NCBI GenBank assembly: GCA_031772625.1
Contig: CM062804.1
Location: 1,023,107,208-1,023,171,207, forward strand
Length of the DNA stretch: 64,000 nt
DNA from: Pinus tabuliformis
Taxonomy: Eukaryota; Streptophyta; Pinopsida; Pinales; Pinaceae
Reading direction: 5' to 3'
A program made the translations under genes and the position numbers. How positions within the stretch are numbered: the stretch's first letter is position 1; each line of letters opens with the position of its first letter. The notes beneath the pieces were generated by a model. It searched no databases and was not told the DNA's origin. It was given only the letters and a program-made list of their open reading frames with translations. Of the stretch, positions 10,435-21,161 are shown one piece after another.

Positions 10435-11812
10435 AGCCTATGATCCTTTTCATTCAATCCTTCACCTTATTTTTGTGATGAGTTTGACCAACGGTCTATT
10501 TTCTATCTTGTTTGATTTTCTATAACTATTTTCACTTGCTGGTGGTTGCTTGAGAACATTAATTTTTTTCTGGTCTTGAAGATTTCTTATCTTTCTTCAT
10601 TTTTTTGGCCCATCATAGGTTTGCCTCTAACAATTGTGATGACATTGCGGATGTTTTAATTACTGTCGCAATGATCCCAGAGTATAATAGAAAATAGGGT
10701 TTTTCTTCTTTTTTTTAGTCTTTGTTTCCTCTATCAGTGATTTTCCAAAGTATCTATTGTGTTTTTGATTGATTGTCTTGATTAATTTGCAAAATTTGTC
10801 TCATTGGCTTTGAAGTGAAATCTGATTGAGTTATAAGGTTTCTAGTCGATTAGTCATCACTTGCTACTTGTTGGTGTCATTGAGATACTTGTTTTTCTGA
10901 TTGATTGAGTTGTTTTCTGTGGAAATCATTGAAAACATCATTTTGCATTTGTTGTAGCTTGTATTTCGAAATTTACTTTTCGTGAAAATGCATTAGATTA
11001 GTTGCATTGAAAAGTTCTTTTTTGAGATTCATCGTTGAGAATAGATCACATTTTTCGTTGATTGAGAGCTAAAAACTATATAGGTGCATCAAATCATTCA
11101 AAATGGAAAGAAAAGCATAATTCATCTAAGTGCATCTTTGTAAAGTAAAACCATTTTACTTTTGAAAAAGTTGCATTTAGGATAGTTAGAATTCAAGATC
11201 ATTTTTACTTTTGGCATTGCATTTAGTGAAATGAAAGATTAGATTTCATTTTCAAATTTTGCATTTGGAAGATGAAAATGAAAGTTAGTGGAAGGCATTT
11301 TTGCGTGATGCATTATTGATCGGAATTTCTTCCCTTGATTAGTCTAGCTTTCATAGAAAGGAAAAGTTTCCTTTTTCTCATATAGTTGCATCATAGGTGT
11401 TTAGGTGACATCGTTTTGAGCCTCAAAATTGAAACATAATTGAATATTAACTTAAAATTTATCTCAATTGATCTAAGGAGAATTTGAAACATTAAAGCTT
11501 CATACTTAGGGTTCTAGGATAGAGACGTGTTTCGGTGTCTTTAAAACTTAGCAGCTGTCATTCGCTCTTGGATTAGATAGTGCTAGCATAGAATTTTGCT
11601 CCCTGTAGCATCGAGTATATAAAGGGAGACCCTCATAGGTTGCAAACCTTTATCCATAGGAAGCCTAGTCTGCCACCCTATAAATGTGATACATTGAACA
11701 CAACATTTGGGGAGATTGCCTACACATATGTCAATTCCTTGGTAAATTTATTTCTTGAGGTGTATGTTGTAGTTCACGGTTACTTAGTACTCCTTTCCTA
11801 GAGTTACCTAAG
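10435..11812 (+). other. Element B leader, non-coding
   Basis: About 1.4 kb of T-rich sequence without a convincing reading frame lies between the primer site and the insertion of element C. I see no strong repeats in it. A long untranslated leader is usual for Tat elements. Confidence 0.5.
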
Positions 11813-12886
11813 TGTTAATTTCGATCTTTTCTAACTGTCATGCGGAAAGAGTCGATAATGCGGACAAAACCGACCTCCCTAGAAGAAAAGGCTTTCTAGT
11901 GACAAACAAGACAAATAAACACTACCTTTCTCTAAACATGCATTTAGAATACAAGTAATCAGGTGATTGTAACATACCTTTAGTCCAACGCTTTGTAGTA
12001 GTCCAGCCTCGCCGATCCGGATGAGCTCCTCTTTCTCTTCAAAACCTGCATTCACTAACAAGCCAAAAGATTAAATAGCACCTGATAAACTCATAAAACA
12101 ATACATATCCATCATACAGACCAAGGAGTATATGAAACAAATCATGAATAACAATCTGTTGAGAAAAATGAGTTCATTTGTATTAAGTGGAAACAAAAGA
12201 AACCATTACAACCTGAGCCTTGGTGTTGTGCAGGTCCCTCCTAGGGTCCAACAAGAGTTTTCCTTTAATTTGATCAGCTCACCCACTTCCAAATAAGTCT
12301 AGGAAAGGATGGGAATCTGTCCTCTCAAGCTTTACAAGGGAGTCCTAATTCCAGCAGCATCTACCCTTAGGAATGTTCAGCTTTCAACCTCCCCTCCCTC
12401 TCGCCCAATGCCTATATTTATAGTGCTCTAGAGGAAGTTATTCAGGTCCACCATCAATGGGATAAGCCCCTATTTGGATGGGATAGCTCCCCTCTTGATG
12501 GGATAAGTTCCTCTTTCATAGGGATACATGAACCATCTGGAGGCGCTCCATACATGTCAAACAAGCTTCTAGAATGCTCTATAAATGACTACAAGTAACT
12601 TTTTTAGAGTGAAACTTGTGCCTTTTGAACTTTATAGGACTATGCACCCTCCCCTTTACAGACAGAGCGTACAAGTACGCAGGTATTGTGAACTTGGGGT
12701 GCGTACACGCAGGTAAGGCTAAGAGAAACTGCGTACCCAGAGATATATAGATTTTTAAAGACTTTCTCTCTTTCTTGGAGTTTGACGTGGAGAGTAGAGG
12801 TCTAAGACTTGCCAAGGAGGATAGTATGACAGTTGATGGAGCCATACTAACTGCAAATAGTCATGGTGACAAATTTTAGTGTAACA
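11813..12886 (-). repeat. Element C, 3' LTR
   Basis: This LTR is 1074 bp. Its 12415-12886 part (U3 in element sense) matches 22062-22533 without net length change. The rest (11813-12414, R and U5) has no visible similarity to the other LTR beyond the terminal TGTTAATTT. A TATA-like box (CTATAAATATAG on the minus strand, 12412-12423) sits at the U3 boundary. Confidence 0.75.
12412..12423 (-). promoter_or_regulatory. TATA-like box in element C LTR
   Basis: The minus strand reads CTATAAATATAG at the end of the conserved U3 block. The equivalent place in the other LTR (22061-22070) reads CTATAAATAC. Position and conservation fit the retroelement core promoter. Confidence 0.65.
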
Positions 12887-13289
12887 GATTTCCCCCTAAA
12901 GTGCGAAGCCTGTAGTAGATAAGGGTTTCATATCATCTAGGAAGGGTGAAGTACTTTATCATTTCAAGGATTCTCTTGTGGAGAGCCCAGTCAGAACCTG
13001 CAAGTATTCAAAAAAAAAATACATATATAAGATCATATCATCGCTGAGGCAGGCATTCCCATACTCAGATTGAAAACTTTAACTAACAAACTATCTACTG
13101 TTCTGATACAGGAATGATTTTGCAGTACATCATAATTATAGACTTTTGTAGACATAGTATGGATGCAGCCATCTGTTTATAGTTAGTCTACTGTATAATG
13201 AATAGAAAACTCCTCGCAGCCTGGATGGTGGAAACTAGATCCAGGGTCTTCATTTCTACTTCCCGAACAGGTACGATTCTATCCATGCG

Positions 13290-13700
13290 AATAAATGAGT
13301 TGATGTCGAACATGGTAGAAACCACTTGATTACCAGTCAATGATGTAAACTGTTAACAAGCATGAGAGAGACCACCAGTGATGTCAATGGTTCTCAAAGT
13401 ACCCATTACAATCCATGAGATGTGAATGAATGAGTTGATGACGAACATTTCACAGAATCCTTCGATCGAAAGTCAATGATGTAAACCGTCATCAAAGGCG
13501 AGGAACCTGCCATTGATGCATGCAGATTTCAAGGTACTGACGATTTCTAGGTCATCTTTCTAGATAATGTGCTGATGTCGATAGAAAGCGACCCGTTGCA
13601 GGCAAGCCCACAACATGAAATCATAGATCAAGTTGAAGAAATGTAGCTGTAAGGACTGACTCAGGGATGGTCAAGATGGATGACAGGTATTTTGCAGATG
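13290..13700. repeat. 136-bp degenerate tandem repeat in element C
   Basis: The landmark AATGAGTTGATG (AATGTGCTGATG in the third unit) occurs at 13293, 13429 and 13565, exactly 136 bp apart. A second landmark, AGTCAATGATGTAAAC, recurs at the same phase in the first two units. About three diverged units. Confidence 0.8.
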
Positions 13701-14029
13701 AATGGTTTATTTGTAGAGACCTCTTGAACACATAACGACACAACAGATGGCTTGGTGACATTTGACCCAAAGTTAATACCCGGCTGAAGACTTTCAATGT
13801 GGTTTGATCGAATGTGAGGCAAAGGATTTCCCAACCCAGGTGAATGCAAAGTGTCGTGTTCAAGAGTGGTAATAAGGCTTGTTCTGAGACAAAGGATAAC
13901 AAATAGGCTCATTTTTCTCTCTTTTCCCCCACCATTTCTGGCGAGTACCTCTTTATTTTTTTACAAGCTTGAGGAGGATAACATATGCTTGATTATAAGC
14001 TCATCCTTCGGATGAGTCCAACTTAGTTT

Positions 14030-14480
14030 TGATTCGAACCCTAAGAAGGAGTGGTCTAATCCTGTTTGTAATCGAACAGGTCCTTTACTGTGAAATTTTA
14101 ACGAGTCCAGTATAGGAGAAACTCGACGTTTTTCAATTTTAGAGAGTCTAAAAAAACTTAAGAATACTCCAGGTTGAACTTTTTCGTAAAGTTGTGTCTC
14201 CCAAACCCAAAAAAGTATAAAACAATACTTGAGAGAACCGCTTGATCTTACAACCAAGGAGTACTTTTCATGATTAGTGTCTTTGACCTGAAAAGTAAAA
14301 AGCGATCAAGGACACATCGTTTTATTTCCAGTATCGAATTTGAAACGACAAAAATCCGGCAATCTTTTCGTGTTTTTACGGTCAGAAAAGGGCTATAAGA
14401 GGACCGTCTTTTAATTCCGTTTTAACGAGTGTAAAAGAAACGCTCGGCAATCTTTTCATATTTTAGGAGTCAGAAAAGGG
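14030..14480 (-). repeat. Hairpin-unit cluster in element C
   Basis: Consecutive short inverted repeats lie 15-25 bases apart: ACTTTTC/GAAAAGT (14263-14269 with 14290-14296), TCGTTT/AAACGA (14317-14322 with 14343-14348), CTTTTC/GAAAAG (14364-14369 with 14385-14390), CTTTT/AAAAG (14408-14412 with 14433-14437), and CTTTTC/GAAAAG (14452-14457 with 14473-14478). Several loops read, in element sense, close to ACTCGTTAAAA. The same loop core is found in element B hairpins, while stems differ. Confidence 0.75.
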
Positions 14481-14660
14481 CTTAAAAGGTGACTCTGATA
14501 TTTTTGTTTGTGAAAAACTGACATTTTCCCTGAAAATCCTTTCATCCTGCGCAAAAACCAACACATTACTCATACCTGTTTAAAGATAGATAAAAATACT
14601 TGAAAAATACCTTTTCATGGTGGAAAATAAACAAATTTGACATTCATTTACTCAAAAAAC

Positions 14661-14670
14661 CTATAAAAAA
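14661..14670 (+). promoter_or_regulatory. TATA-like box upstream of the antisense ORF
   Basis: CTATAAAAAA at this place is a plausible plus-strand core promoter about 470 bp upstream of the antisense ORF start. It is inferred from sequence only. No transcription start is visible. Confidence 0.3.
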
Positions 14671-15130
14671 GGGCTTTTACCATTTCATTTTTACCATTTT
14701 ACTGTTGAGGAGAGAAAAAGGGCTTTTGGCAAGAAACTTCACGTGGACATTGCAAAGAATCCGACCGTCGAAACCGAACGTCGTCTCATCAGGTATTCTA
14801 CAACATCCTCCCTTGCATTTCCATCCGTTTAGAATTTGTTTTTAGGTTTTAGTTTTATTTTTTGGAGACCTTGGGGGTTTCAAGGTCCGCTTTTCGGGGT
14901 AAGCAGGTGCCCCATGGGTGACCTACATACCCCGACATTTTCTCCATTAGGAAAATGCCAGGCGTACGCAGCTTGCCTTAAGAGAAGGTGCGTACATACA
15001 CCCTGTCTCTAAAGGGCTGGCTGCGTACATCGCGGAGTGGATTTTTAAACTCCAATTTCTCCAAAATGAACCAAAAACTTTCATTTTTATGGACCCTAAC
15101 AGATGTTTTATGGTGTGTAGATTTCCCACC

Positions 15131-16341
15131 ATGCTTGATTGGCACGAGAGGGAACACGAAGATGTTGATTTGGCCGTGATTAATCATCAACCTTCTATTG
15201 ATGCTTTGAAGGCATGTGGTCTTTACAAATACTAGGCCATACCTGGCATGAGGGCCCAGGTGCGCTTTCTAGAGTGGCTGGTCGAAAGGTGGAACGTTCA
15301 GGATCAGTGTTTCTACATTGGAGGGCACCGGCTTGAGATAGAGCCCTCTGATATTTACTTTCTCACTGGTTTGCCCAAGAGGGGTGAACAATTGACTCTG
15401 TGCGGGACTAGGCCGGGTGGCCAGTCCATTGCTAGCCTCCGGCTAGAGTGGTGTAATAACCAAAACCAGGATAAGGGGATAGATATCAAAAAGATATCCC
15501 GACCTGAACTTATGGTAATTTCCTTTACAGTTACCAGACTTTGCAGGGCTGCCGCTTTGCACATTGCCACTGGATCCCAGATGCGGATGGCGATTGATTG
15601 CTATCGGGGCACCATTTTCAACTGGTGTGATGCTATGTTGGCCAATTTAAAGGGCCAACTGACTAGGGCAAAAAACGGACAACTGAAGACTTTTGGTTAT
15701 GGGCCTTTAGTTGTGAGTTTTGATCTAGAGAGGGTTCCGATGTTGATCCCGTAGCAGCTCATTGTTGAGGCTGGGCTTCCCCGAGAGCCTAAGTTGATGC
15801 GATGGGTTGCGGTGATGGCCCGTCATCCTGACGAGGGCACGGAGGTTGTCCGATTTAGACTGGAGTATTTTCACTGGTTAGAGAACCAGGTCTTCTCGAT
15901 TCAAGATTTTCTGTATGCGGGAGTTGATTTTCGCGGAGATCCGGACATGATTCTTCCACCGGGAGAACAGTGGGACAACACAGGTACTTCATTTTCCACA
16001 AGTTTTTAAATTATTTAGTTTTTTTGTTTTTATATCGTCTCAAAACTGACAGTGACAATTTTCAAAATGCAGATGTAGGTCCACAGCGTCCGGCCAATCT
16101 CCGGCCTTTCGAGAGGAGAGTACCAGTTGCACCAGCACCAGCCCCACAGGATGCGACCACAGAGACCTTAGTTGAGTTGGAACAGGACCTAGAGCCTCTT
16201 ACGGCAGACATACCAGAGACGACTATAGACGATATTCCTATCAAACTTCAGCGCTATGTGGTCGCAGTCCCAGGACCTTTTAGGAGGTTCTTGTGTAGGG
16301 TAGCGCGTGCAGTGGTGTCGTATAGAGAGCACCACCAGTGA
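15131..16341 (+). pseudogene. Antisense ORF of element C, plant mobile domain-like
   Basis: This reading region lies on the plus strand, opposite to gag-pol, between the extra RNase H and the 3' LTR. It opens MLDWHEREHEDVDLAVINHQ and contains ALKACGLYKY, MRAQVRFLEWLVERWN, FYIGGHRLEIEPSDIYFLTG and LPKRGEQL. These match the usual pattern of the plant mobile domain (PMD), known both from host MAIN-like proteins and from extra ORFs of Tat elements. An apparent 89-bp GT-AG intron lies at 15984-16072. The region after it is rich in Pro and acidic residues and ends YREHHQ. Extra ORFs in Tat elements, including antisense ones, have been described for this lineage. The role is unknown. This copy belongs to a broken element. 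Confidence 0.75.
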
Positions 16342-16537
16342 CTGGCTGGTCACTTTTGTAGACACATGTGACATTTTGGTTTTTTGTACTTATCATTTTT
16401 GCCGATCATAAGGTATTTTTCAACCTGTGATCTAAGACGATGTATATTTTGACACACTGCTATCTATATATATCATTATTACCGGCTTATCTTGTTAAAC
16501 ATGTGTGATGAAATGTTTTTTAAATTTACATGTATGA
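16342..16537. other. Short spacer between converging ORFs of element C
   Basis: About 200 AT-rich bases separate the end of the antisense ORF from the end of the sense-strand RNase H. Both frames end here, so it may hold both 3' ends. No clear polyadenylation arrangement can be assigned by eye. Confidence 0.4.
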
Positions 16538-17011
16538 TTATTGCAAATGTCTGTCTAACATTCGAGAAGCAATTGCGTCTGCTAATGTATTTAATGACCT
16601 TGGAATATGCTGATATTCAATGTAATCAAATTCACGTTTGAAGAGGCGCACTCTAAAAAATAACATTAATAACACTGGATTTCTAATGGCATATACTCTA
16701 TTAAGCTGTAATACAACGAGTTCAAAATCTAACCTCACTATCAAACTCCGAATCCCAAATGAAATAGATTCAGACAATAACTCAATCACTGCACTATATT
16801 CTGCAATGTTGTTTGTTGTTTGACCGAGGCTCACCCCATTCATAGAAACTAACTCGTCAGAGGGCGAATAGACAACCCAAGCTGTAGAAGAGATATTCTG
16901 TGTACTACGACAAGCACCATCAACGAATCCAATGTACGTTTGGAGAGGCGTCGACATCTGCAATATCAAGAGTAAAACCAAGATAAGCCAGAATAATGAC
17001 GAAAAACACAC
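16538..17011 (-). pseudogene. Additional RNase H domain downstream of integrase, element C
   Basis: The frame of 157 residues reads as an RNase H-like fold: IGFVDGACRSTQNISSTAWV near residues 28-46 with the first acidic residue, NNIAEYSAVIELL with the glutamate, LIVRLDFELVVLQLN with an aspartate, and LNTLADAIAS near the end. Its position after integrase and its style fit the extra archaeal-like RNase H acquired by Tat elements. It would degrade RNA in RNA-DNA hybrids. It is part of a fossil element. Confidence 0.75.
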
Positions 17012-17097
17012 TCTCTAAGCTAAGCACACTGTCTATACTAACAAACACACCAGCTAGAAAGAAAAATCTAAACTAACTAAATCTCCATACCCATCAT

Positions 17098-18083
17098 TTA
17101 AGCATAATACCTCTTTAGGTAAAGTCCATTTCTGGGTTTACCCAAAGAGTCCCCATCAAAATCTACATGCTCATAGGCCCCTTTTGCTAGCTTTCTCTTG
17201 ACAATGTAGGGCCCATGCCACATAGGAACGAATTTTCCAGCACCTAATTTATCGTTAGCTTGATCATATAATAGCACTAGGTCTCCTTCCGAAAAATTTC
17301 GAGGGGTCACGTTACGATCATACTGAGCTTTCATCCACTTTGCGTGAGTCTCGATTGCTAATGCAACGTCACGTCGAGTCTCATCTAATTGAGCTAAGTA
17401 TAATAGAAGTTTCTCCTCTTCGGAAGTAGCTGGAAGTAATTCGACAGCCATTTGAAGTGACAGGATTTCGCATTCAATGGGCAGCACTGCTTCCAAACCA
17501 TAAACATGTTGGAAAGGAGTGAACCCTGTTGATGTTTTCACTGAGGTTCGGTACGCCCAAAGCACGGAGAATAACAAGTTGTGCCAATTCGACTGATGAA
17601 TACCAATGATTCGTCGGATCATGATAACTAAAACTTTGTTGATAGACTCAACGAGGCCATTGGCTTGTGGATAATAAGGAGTTGAGCTATCGTGATGCAA
17701 ACCAAGCTGGCCTGTAAGTTCTGTCATCATAACGTTTCAAAAATGGTGCCCATGGTAAGTGATTATCGCTTGTGGGACACCAAACCTAGCAATAATGTGA
17801 TTGAATATGAAAATCGTAGCTGTTTTGCCGTCTGCCTCGAATGTAGGCATCGCCTCGGCCCACTTAGTAAATAATCAACCGTAAGGATGATATACGCATG
17901 CCCCCCGGCCGAGTGAGCAAGTAATTTCTCAAGGTACTGTGCTTGAGCAATTACTTGCTCCTCAGTAACTACTCCGGCCTTAGCTACGTCTTCAGTAATC
18001 TTCGGTAATAATGATTTAACAAACCATTCAGCTAAGATTTGGTTCGGGATAAAACTTTCACTAATCGTCCTCGACGTCTCCAT
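17098..18083 (-). pseudogene. Integrase region of element C
   Basis: The N-terminal part (17763-18083) ends in the start of the catalytic core (GGHAYIILTVDYL). The following frame (17098-17730) carries the last part of the core (STPYYPQANGLVESINKVL with the catalytic glutamate), WHNLLFSVLWAYRTSVKTSTGFTPF, and the C-terminal GPY/F-type domain (GDLVLLYD, FVPMWHGPYIVKRKLAKGAY, NGLYLKRYY). This is a clear Ty3/gypsy integrase without chromodomain. It would join element cDNA to host DNA. It lies between Gag core and the extra RNase H; no RT was recognised between. Broken. Confidence 0.85.
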
Positions 18084-18118
18084 TCATGTATATGATTGGA
18101 AATATAAGTGGACGTCGA

Positions 18119-18529
18119 CTATTTTAGTGAAGTTAGTAGCTCCGTGCCATTATCATATCTGACTGGAAATTGAAAATGAGTTAGGAACGAGGTAGCTACC
18201 TGACTAAAATTGTAAAAAGAGGCCCGTGGTAACTCAATGTACCACTTGGCTGCGAGACCAATGAGCGTACGCTGGAAAAGACGTAAGCGGATCGAATCAT
18301 CCGAGATGGAATTTGAAGCACACCAGAGGTGGTAAGTCATCACATGATTTGACGGATCCTCTCCAGACTTACCCTCGAACTTGGGTATATCACTGGGCAA
18401 CTTATTTGGCATTGGCGGCCAGAACGGAAGATAATTTATTGGATCGTTCGTTAGGCGTGACAAGTCTGGCAAATCCAAAGTTGCAATAAATGGTAACTGC
18501 TGATTAGGATCCCTAAAACTCTGGGTCAC
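18119..18529 (-). pseudogene. Gag core of element C
   Basis: The 136-residue frame contains the Retrotrans_gag pattern: PKFEGKSGEDPSNHVMTYHLWC, IRLRLFQRTLIGLAAKWYIELP and FSQVATSFLTHFQFPV. This is the particle-forming part. It follows the low-complexity region at 18629-20338 in element sense, and integrase sequence follows within about 40 bp. It belongs to a broken element. Confidence 0.85.
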
Positions 18530-18628
18530 AAGACTAGTCCCAGGAGGAGGATATCCAGGATAACTTGGAATTGGAATCGCATTCGGGATATTATATCCTC
18601 CTGGAAAACCAGGATTAACCGAACCATA

Positions 18629-20338
18629 CTAGGGTTGCTGAGGTTGTTGATAAGTGTACCCAGGATACGGTTGATACTGGTAAACCGGCTGTTGGACAAC
18701 AGGCCCGTATTGGTACTGTCCCTGGTACGGTTGATAAGCGAATTGTGGTTGACTAGTGACAACCGTACTTAAACCAGGTTGTCCTACAGGCATCTGAACC
18801 GTAGTTTGAATCGTAGATCTAGACAATGGTAAAGATGTCTGAGGAGTAGTTGCAAAGACAGTAGAAACCGGAGCTGTCGATACTCCAGAAGCAAGTGTGG
18901 TGGAAGGAACAGATGTTGCGGTAGTTGCAGCAGTCGTTTGAGATGGAGTACTAGGTGCAATTGGCGACTGAGTAACTACCGAAGGTACAGAAGTTTGAAA
19001 ATTAGACTGGACTGGTTGCTGGGATGAACCAGCAACTAAGGGTTGTCCAGCTTGAGATGACAAGTGTACGCTTGGCTGCAATACCTGTTGAACTTGCGAT
19101 GGATCCCACACTATGTTCATTCTGGGGTATTGACCCATGGCAGGTTGAGGATATTGAGATCCATAACTGGATTGAGGGTAAGATTGATAATTGAAAGGTA
19201 CATTTCCCGTACCTGGAACATAAGACTGACCTTGAGGTGGTTGATAACCTTGACTCGAGTACTGACCTTGAGGTAGATACCCTTGAGGTAAGTACTGATA
19301 CTGGGGTTGACCTTGAGCTATGAATTGATACTGAGGTTGACCTTGGGGTACATATTGAGGCTGGGGTTGACCTTGAGGAATGTATTGTACTATGGGTAGA
19401 TACTGTCCTTGAGGTTGCCCCCCAGACACAATTTGTGTACCTTGAGGTTTCCCCCCAGGCATTAATTGAGGCTACCCCCCAGGCGGTAATTGGCCACCTT
19501 GAGGTTGAGAACCGGGAACTGAACCTGACATCATGTAAATGTCCCCTACACCCAACGGTTTATTACCATTGTTTCCAGCTAATAACCCATGTTCAATGGG
19601 TTGAGGAGATGCTCCCGCAAAAGTACCAGAAAGTGACTGATACCCGGAGGGAACAGAAGGACCTACGTACAAGAAAGATTCAGGAGATTGAGTGAACACG
19701 GACGACTGACCGGACATATTTACAGGAGTATAAATACCTCCAGGTGGATAAGGAGTACGAGGTGGAGAAAAACTTAACCCTGAATTGTCTAAATAATTAG
19801 TTAACGAAAGATACCAAGTAGTACTTCTAGGAGGACTATAAAAGATGGATTCGCGCTCCCTTTGATCAATGGTAGGTTGATCTTCAAGGATAGAAACGCC
19901 AAATTCTTCCTCTGGAGCAAGTTCTTCAATAGCTATCATACCAGCAGGAAGATTTTCAGTGATAACTCTTCCTACCCTAGGTGAATCAGGAGCATTAGAA
20001 GTTGGAGTAACAGGTTCAGATATTTCAGGTTCTTCGCCTATATCACTAGTAGATGAAAAACTACCAGCAAGCTCGGAAACTGCAACAGCTTTGGATTTAT
20101 AACCTGTTTCTAGACCTTGGTAATCTGGATGGACTACCAATGACGATTCTCCTTCTTCAGGTGAACCTACTTTACTGCCACTAGGAGTTACAAGGACTTT
20201 CAAACCATCGTAATGATCCAGAACCTCTTCAGGAGGTTTGCCCCGAAGTCTACGGGACTTCCTCAACATATCGGTCACGGTAACAATCTCAGGAGACTTG
20301 CCCCGAAGTCTACGGGACTGTCTCGGTAATGCAGCCAC
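18629..20338 (-). pseudogene. Low-complexity (prion-like) Gag N-terminal region of element C
   Basis: Two neighbouring frames on the minus strand, 288 and 277 residues, make up the upstream Gag region. The first starts MAALPRQSRRLRGKSPE and has two RRLRGK boxes (about residues 9-40), then an acidic, Ser/Pro-rich stretch. The second (18629-19462) is dominated by Q, P, Y, G and S, with repeats around QGQPQYQ and SSQGYQPP and a Thr/Ser-rich section, ending YQYQPYPGYTYQQPQQP. Composition is like prion-like, phase-separating domains. I know no assigned function. Fossil context as above. Confidence 0.7.
19230..19440 (-). repeat. Short coding minisatellite (QGQPQYQ repeats)
   Basis: The plus strand shows repeated GGTTGACCTTGAG-like words at about 24-48-bp intervals. 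In element sense they encode QPQ/QGQ repeats of the low-complexity Gag region. Confidence 0.75.
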
Positions 20339-21161
20339 AGTTAAAAACTTTTAACTACTCCACACGCAAACAAAGTAAAATCTCAAAGCAAACCACCTAA
20401 AGTCTCTAAATAACCAAACAATTTTGAAGCACACGCCTAAAGAATCTAGGGCGTCAAACCATACACAAACAGTAGCCTTCCGGACCGAAAACACTAGTTG
20501 GAGATGAAACCCAACATCGCCGAATTCAGTACAGTGTGGTGGGTGGAACAGTTACCCAGGCAACCTGCTTAATGAATAGACCGGCACAAGTTCCTCCACT
20601 TTAACCGTCTCGAGTGAAGTGAACCCCTCAGAAAATCTAAGTGAGTCTAGCCGACGTCTGCTCCAGGTACAGTGGGATCTTCCCTCCACCGTCACCTCGG
20701 TAGAATCCTAAAGATAATGGTCACTAAGGTTACCAACAACAACAAATATACCTGGGGGAATAGTCTACGACCCGATAGCACGCAAGGGCAGAGTAACAAG
20801 CTCAATCCCGTTGCCGGCTCCTTGAAAATAATCCAAGGTTTACCGACAAGTGACCCCAGGCTCCTCGACAATAATCCGAGGTTTACCGTTTATAGTACGT
20901 GCGTATCTGGCGTCTTTCCCAATGAAAGAGGATTGATCCCCTCACTGGTTCGGACACGGTCTCGTGCTTCTCCTTTAAGAGGAGCTTTCCCAGAGTACAA
21001 ATGAAACAATTGGATTTATCCTACCACAAGATGAGCTACTTGTTTGGTTTTACTGTCTTAGAGAGTTAATTACTCTCCTACTCCAAGGCACTAGCGTAAT
21101 CTATATTGGTGTTTCAGAGCCCTAGTAAATAAAAAGTTACCAAGTTGATTTTACTTTAAGT
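20339..21161 (-). other. Element C leader with paired stem-loops
   Basis: Between the 5' LTR (element sense) and Gag there is about 820 bp without a supported sense frame. It contains two similar stem-loops, CCTTG/CAAGG (20820-20824 with 20834-20838) and CCTCG/CGAGG (20863-20867 with 20877-20881). Both have a near-identical AATAATC loop and are followed by GTTTACCG. No primer-binding site of a familiar type was recognised next to the LTR end. Confidence 0.6.

Larger units (their letters stand above)
12887..14600 (-). other. Element C 3' non-coding region with tandem and hairpin repeats
   Basis: Between the antisense ORF region and the 3' LTR there is no convincing sense-strand gene. The stretch holds a 136-bp tandem repeat (13290-13700) and a cluster of hairpin units (14030-14480), each listed separately. 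Repeat-rich 3' regions are known in Tat/Ogre elements. Confidence 0.6.
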
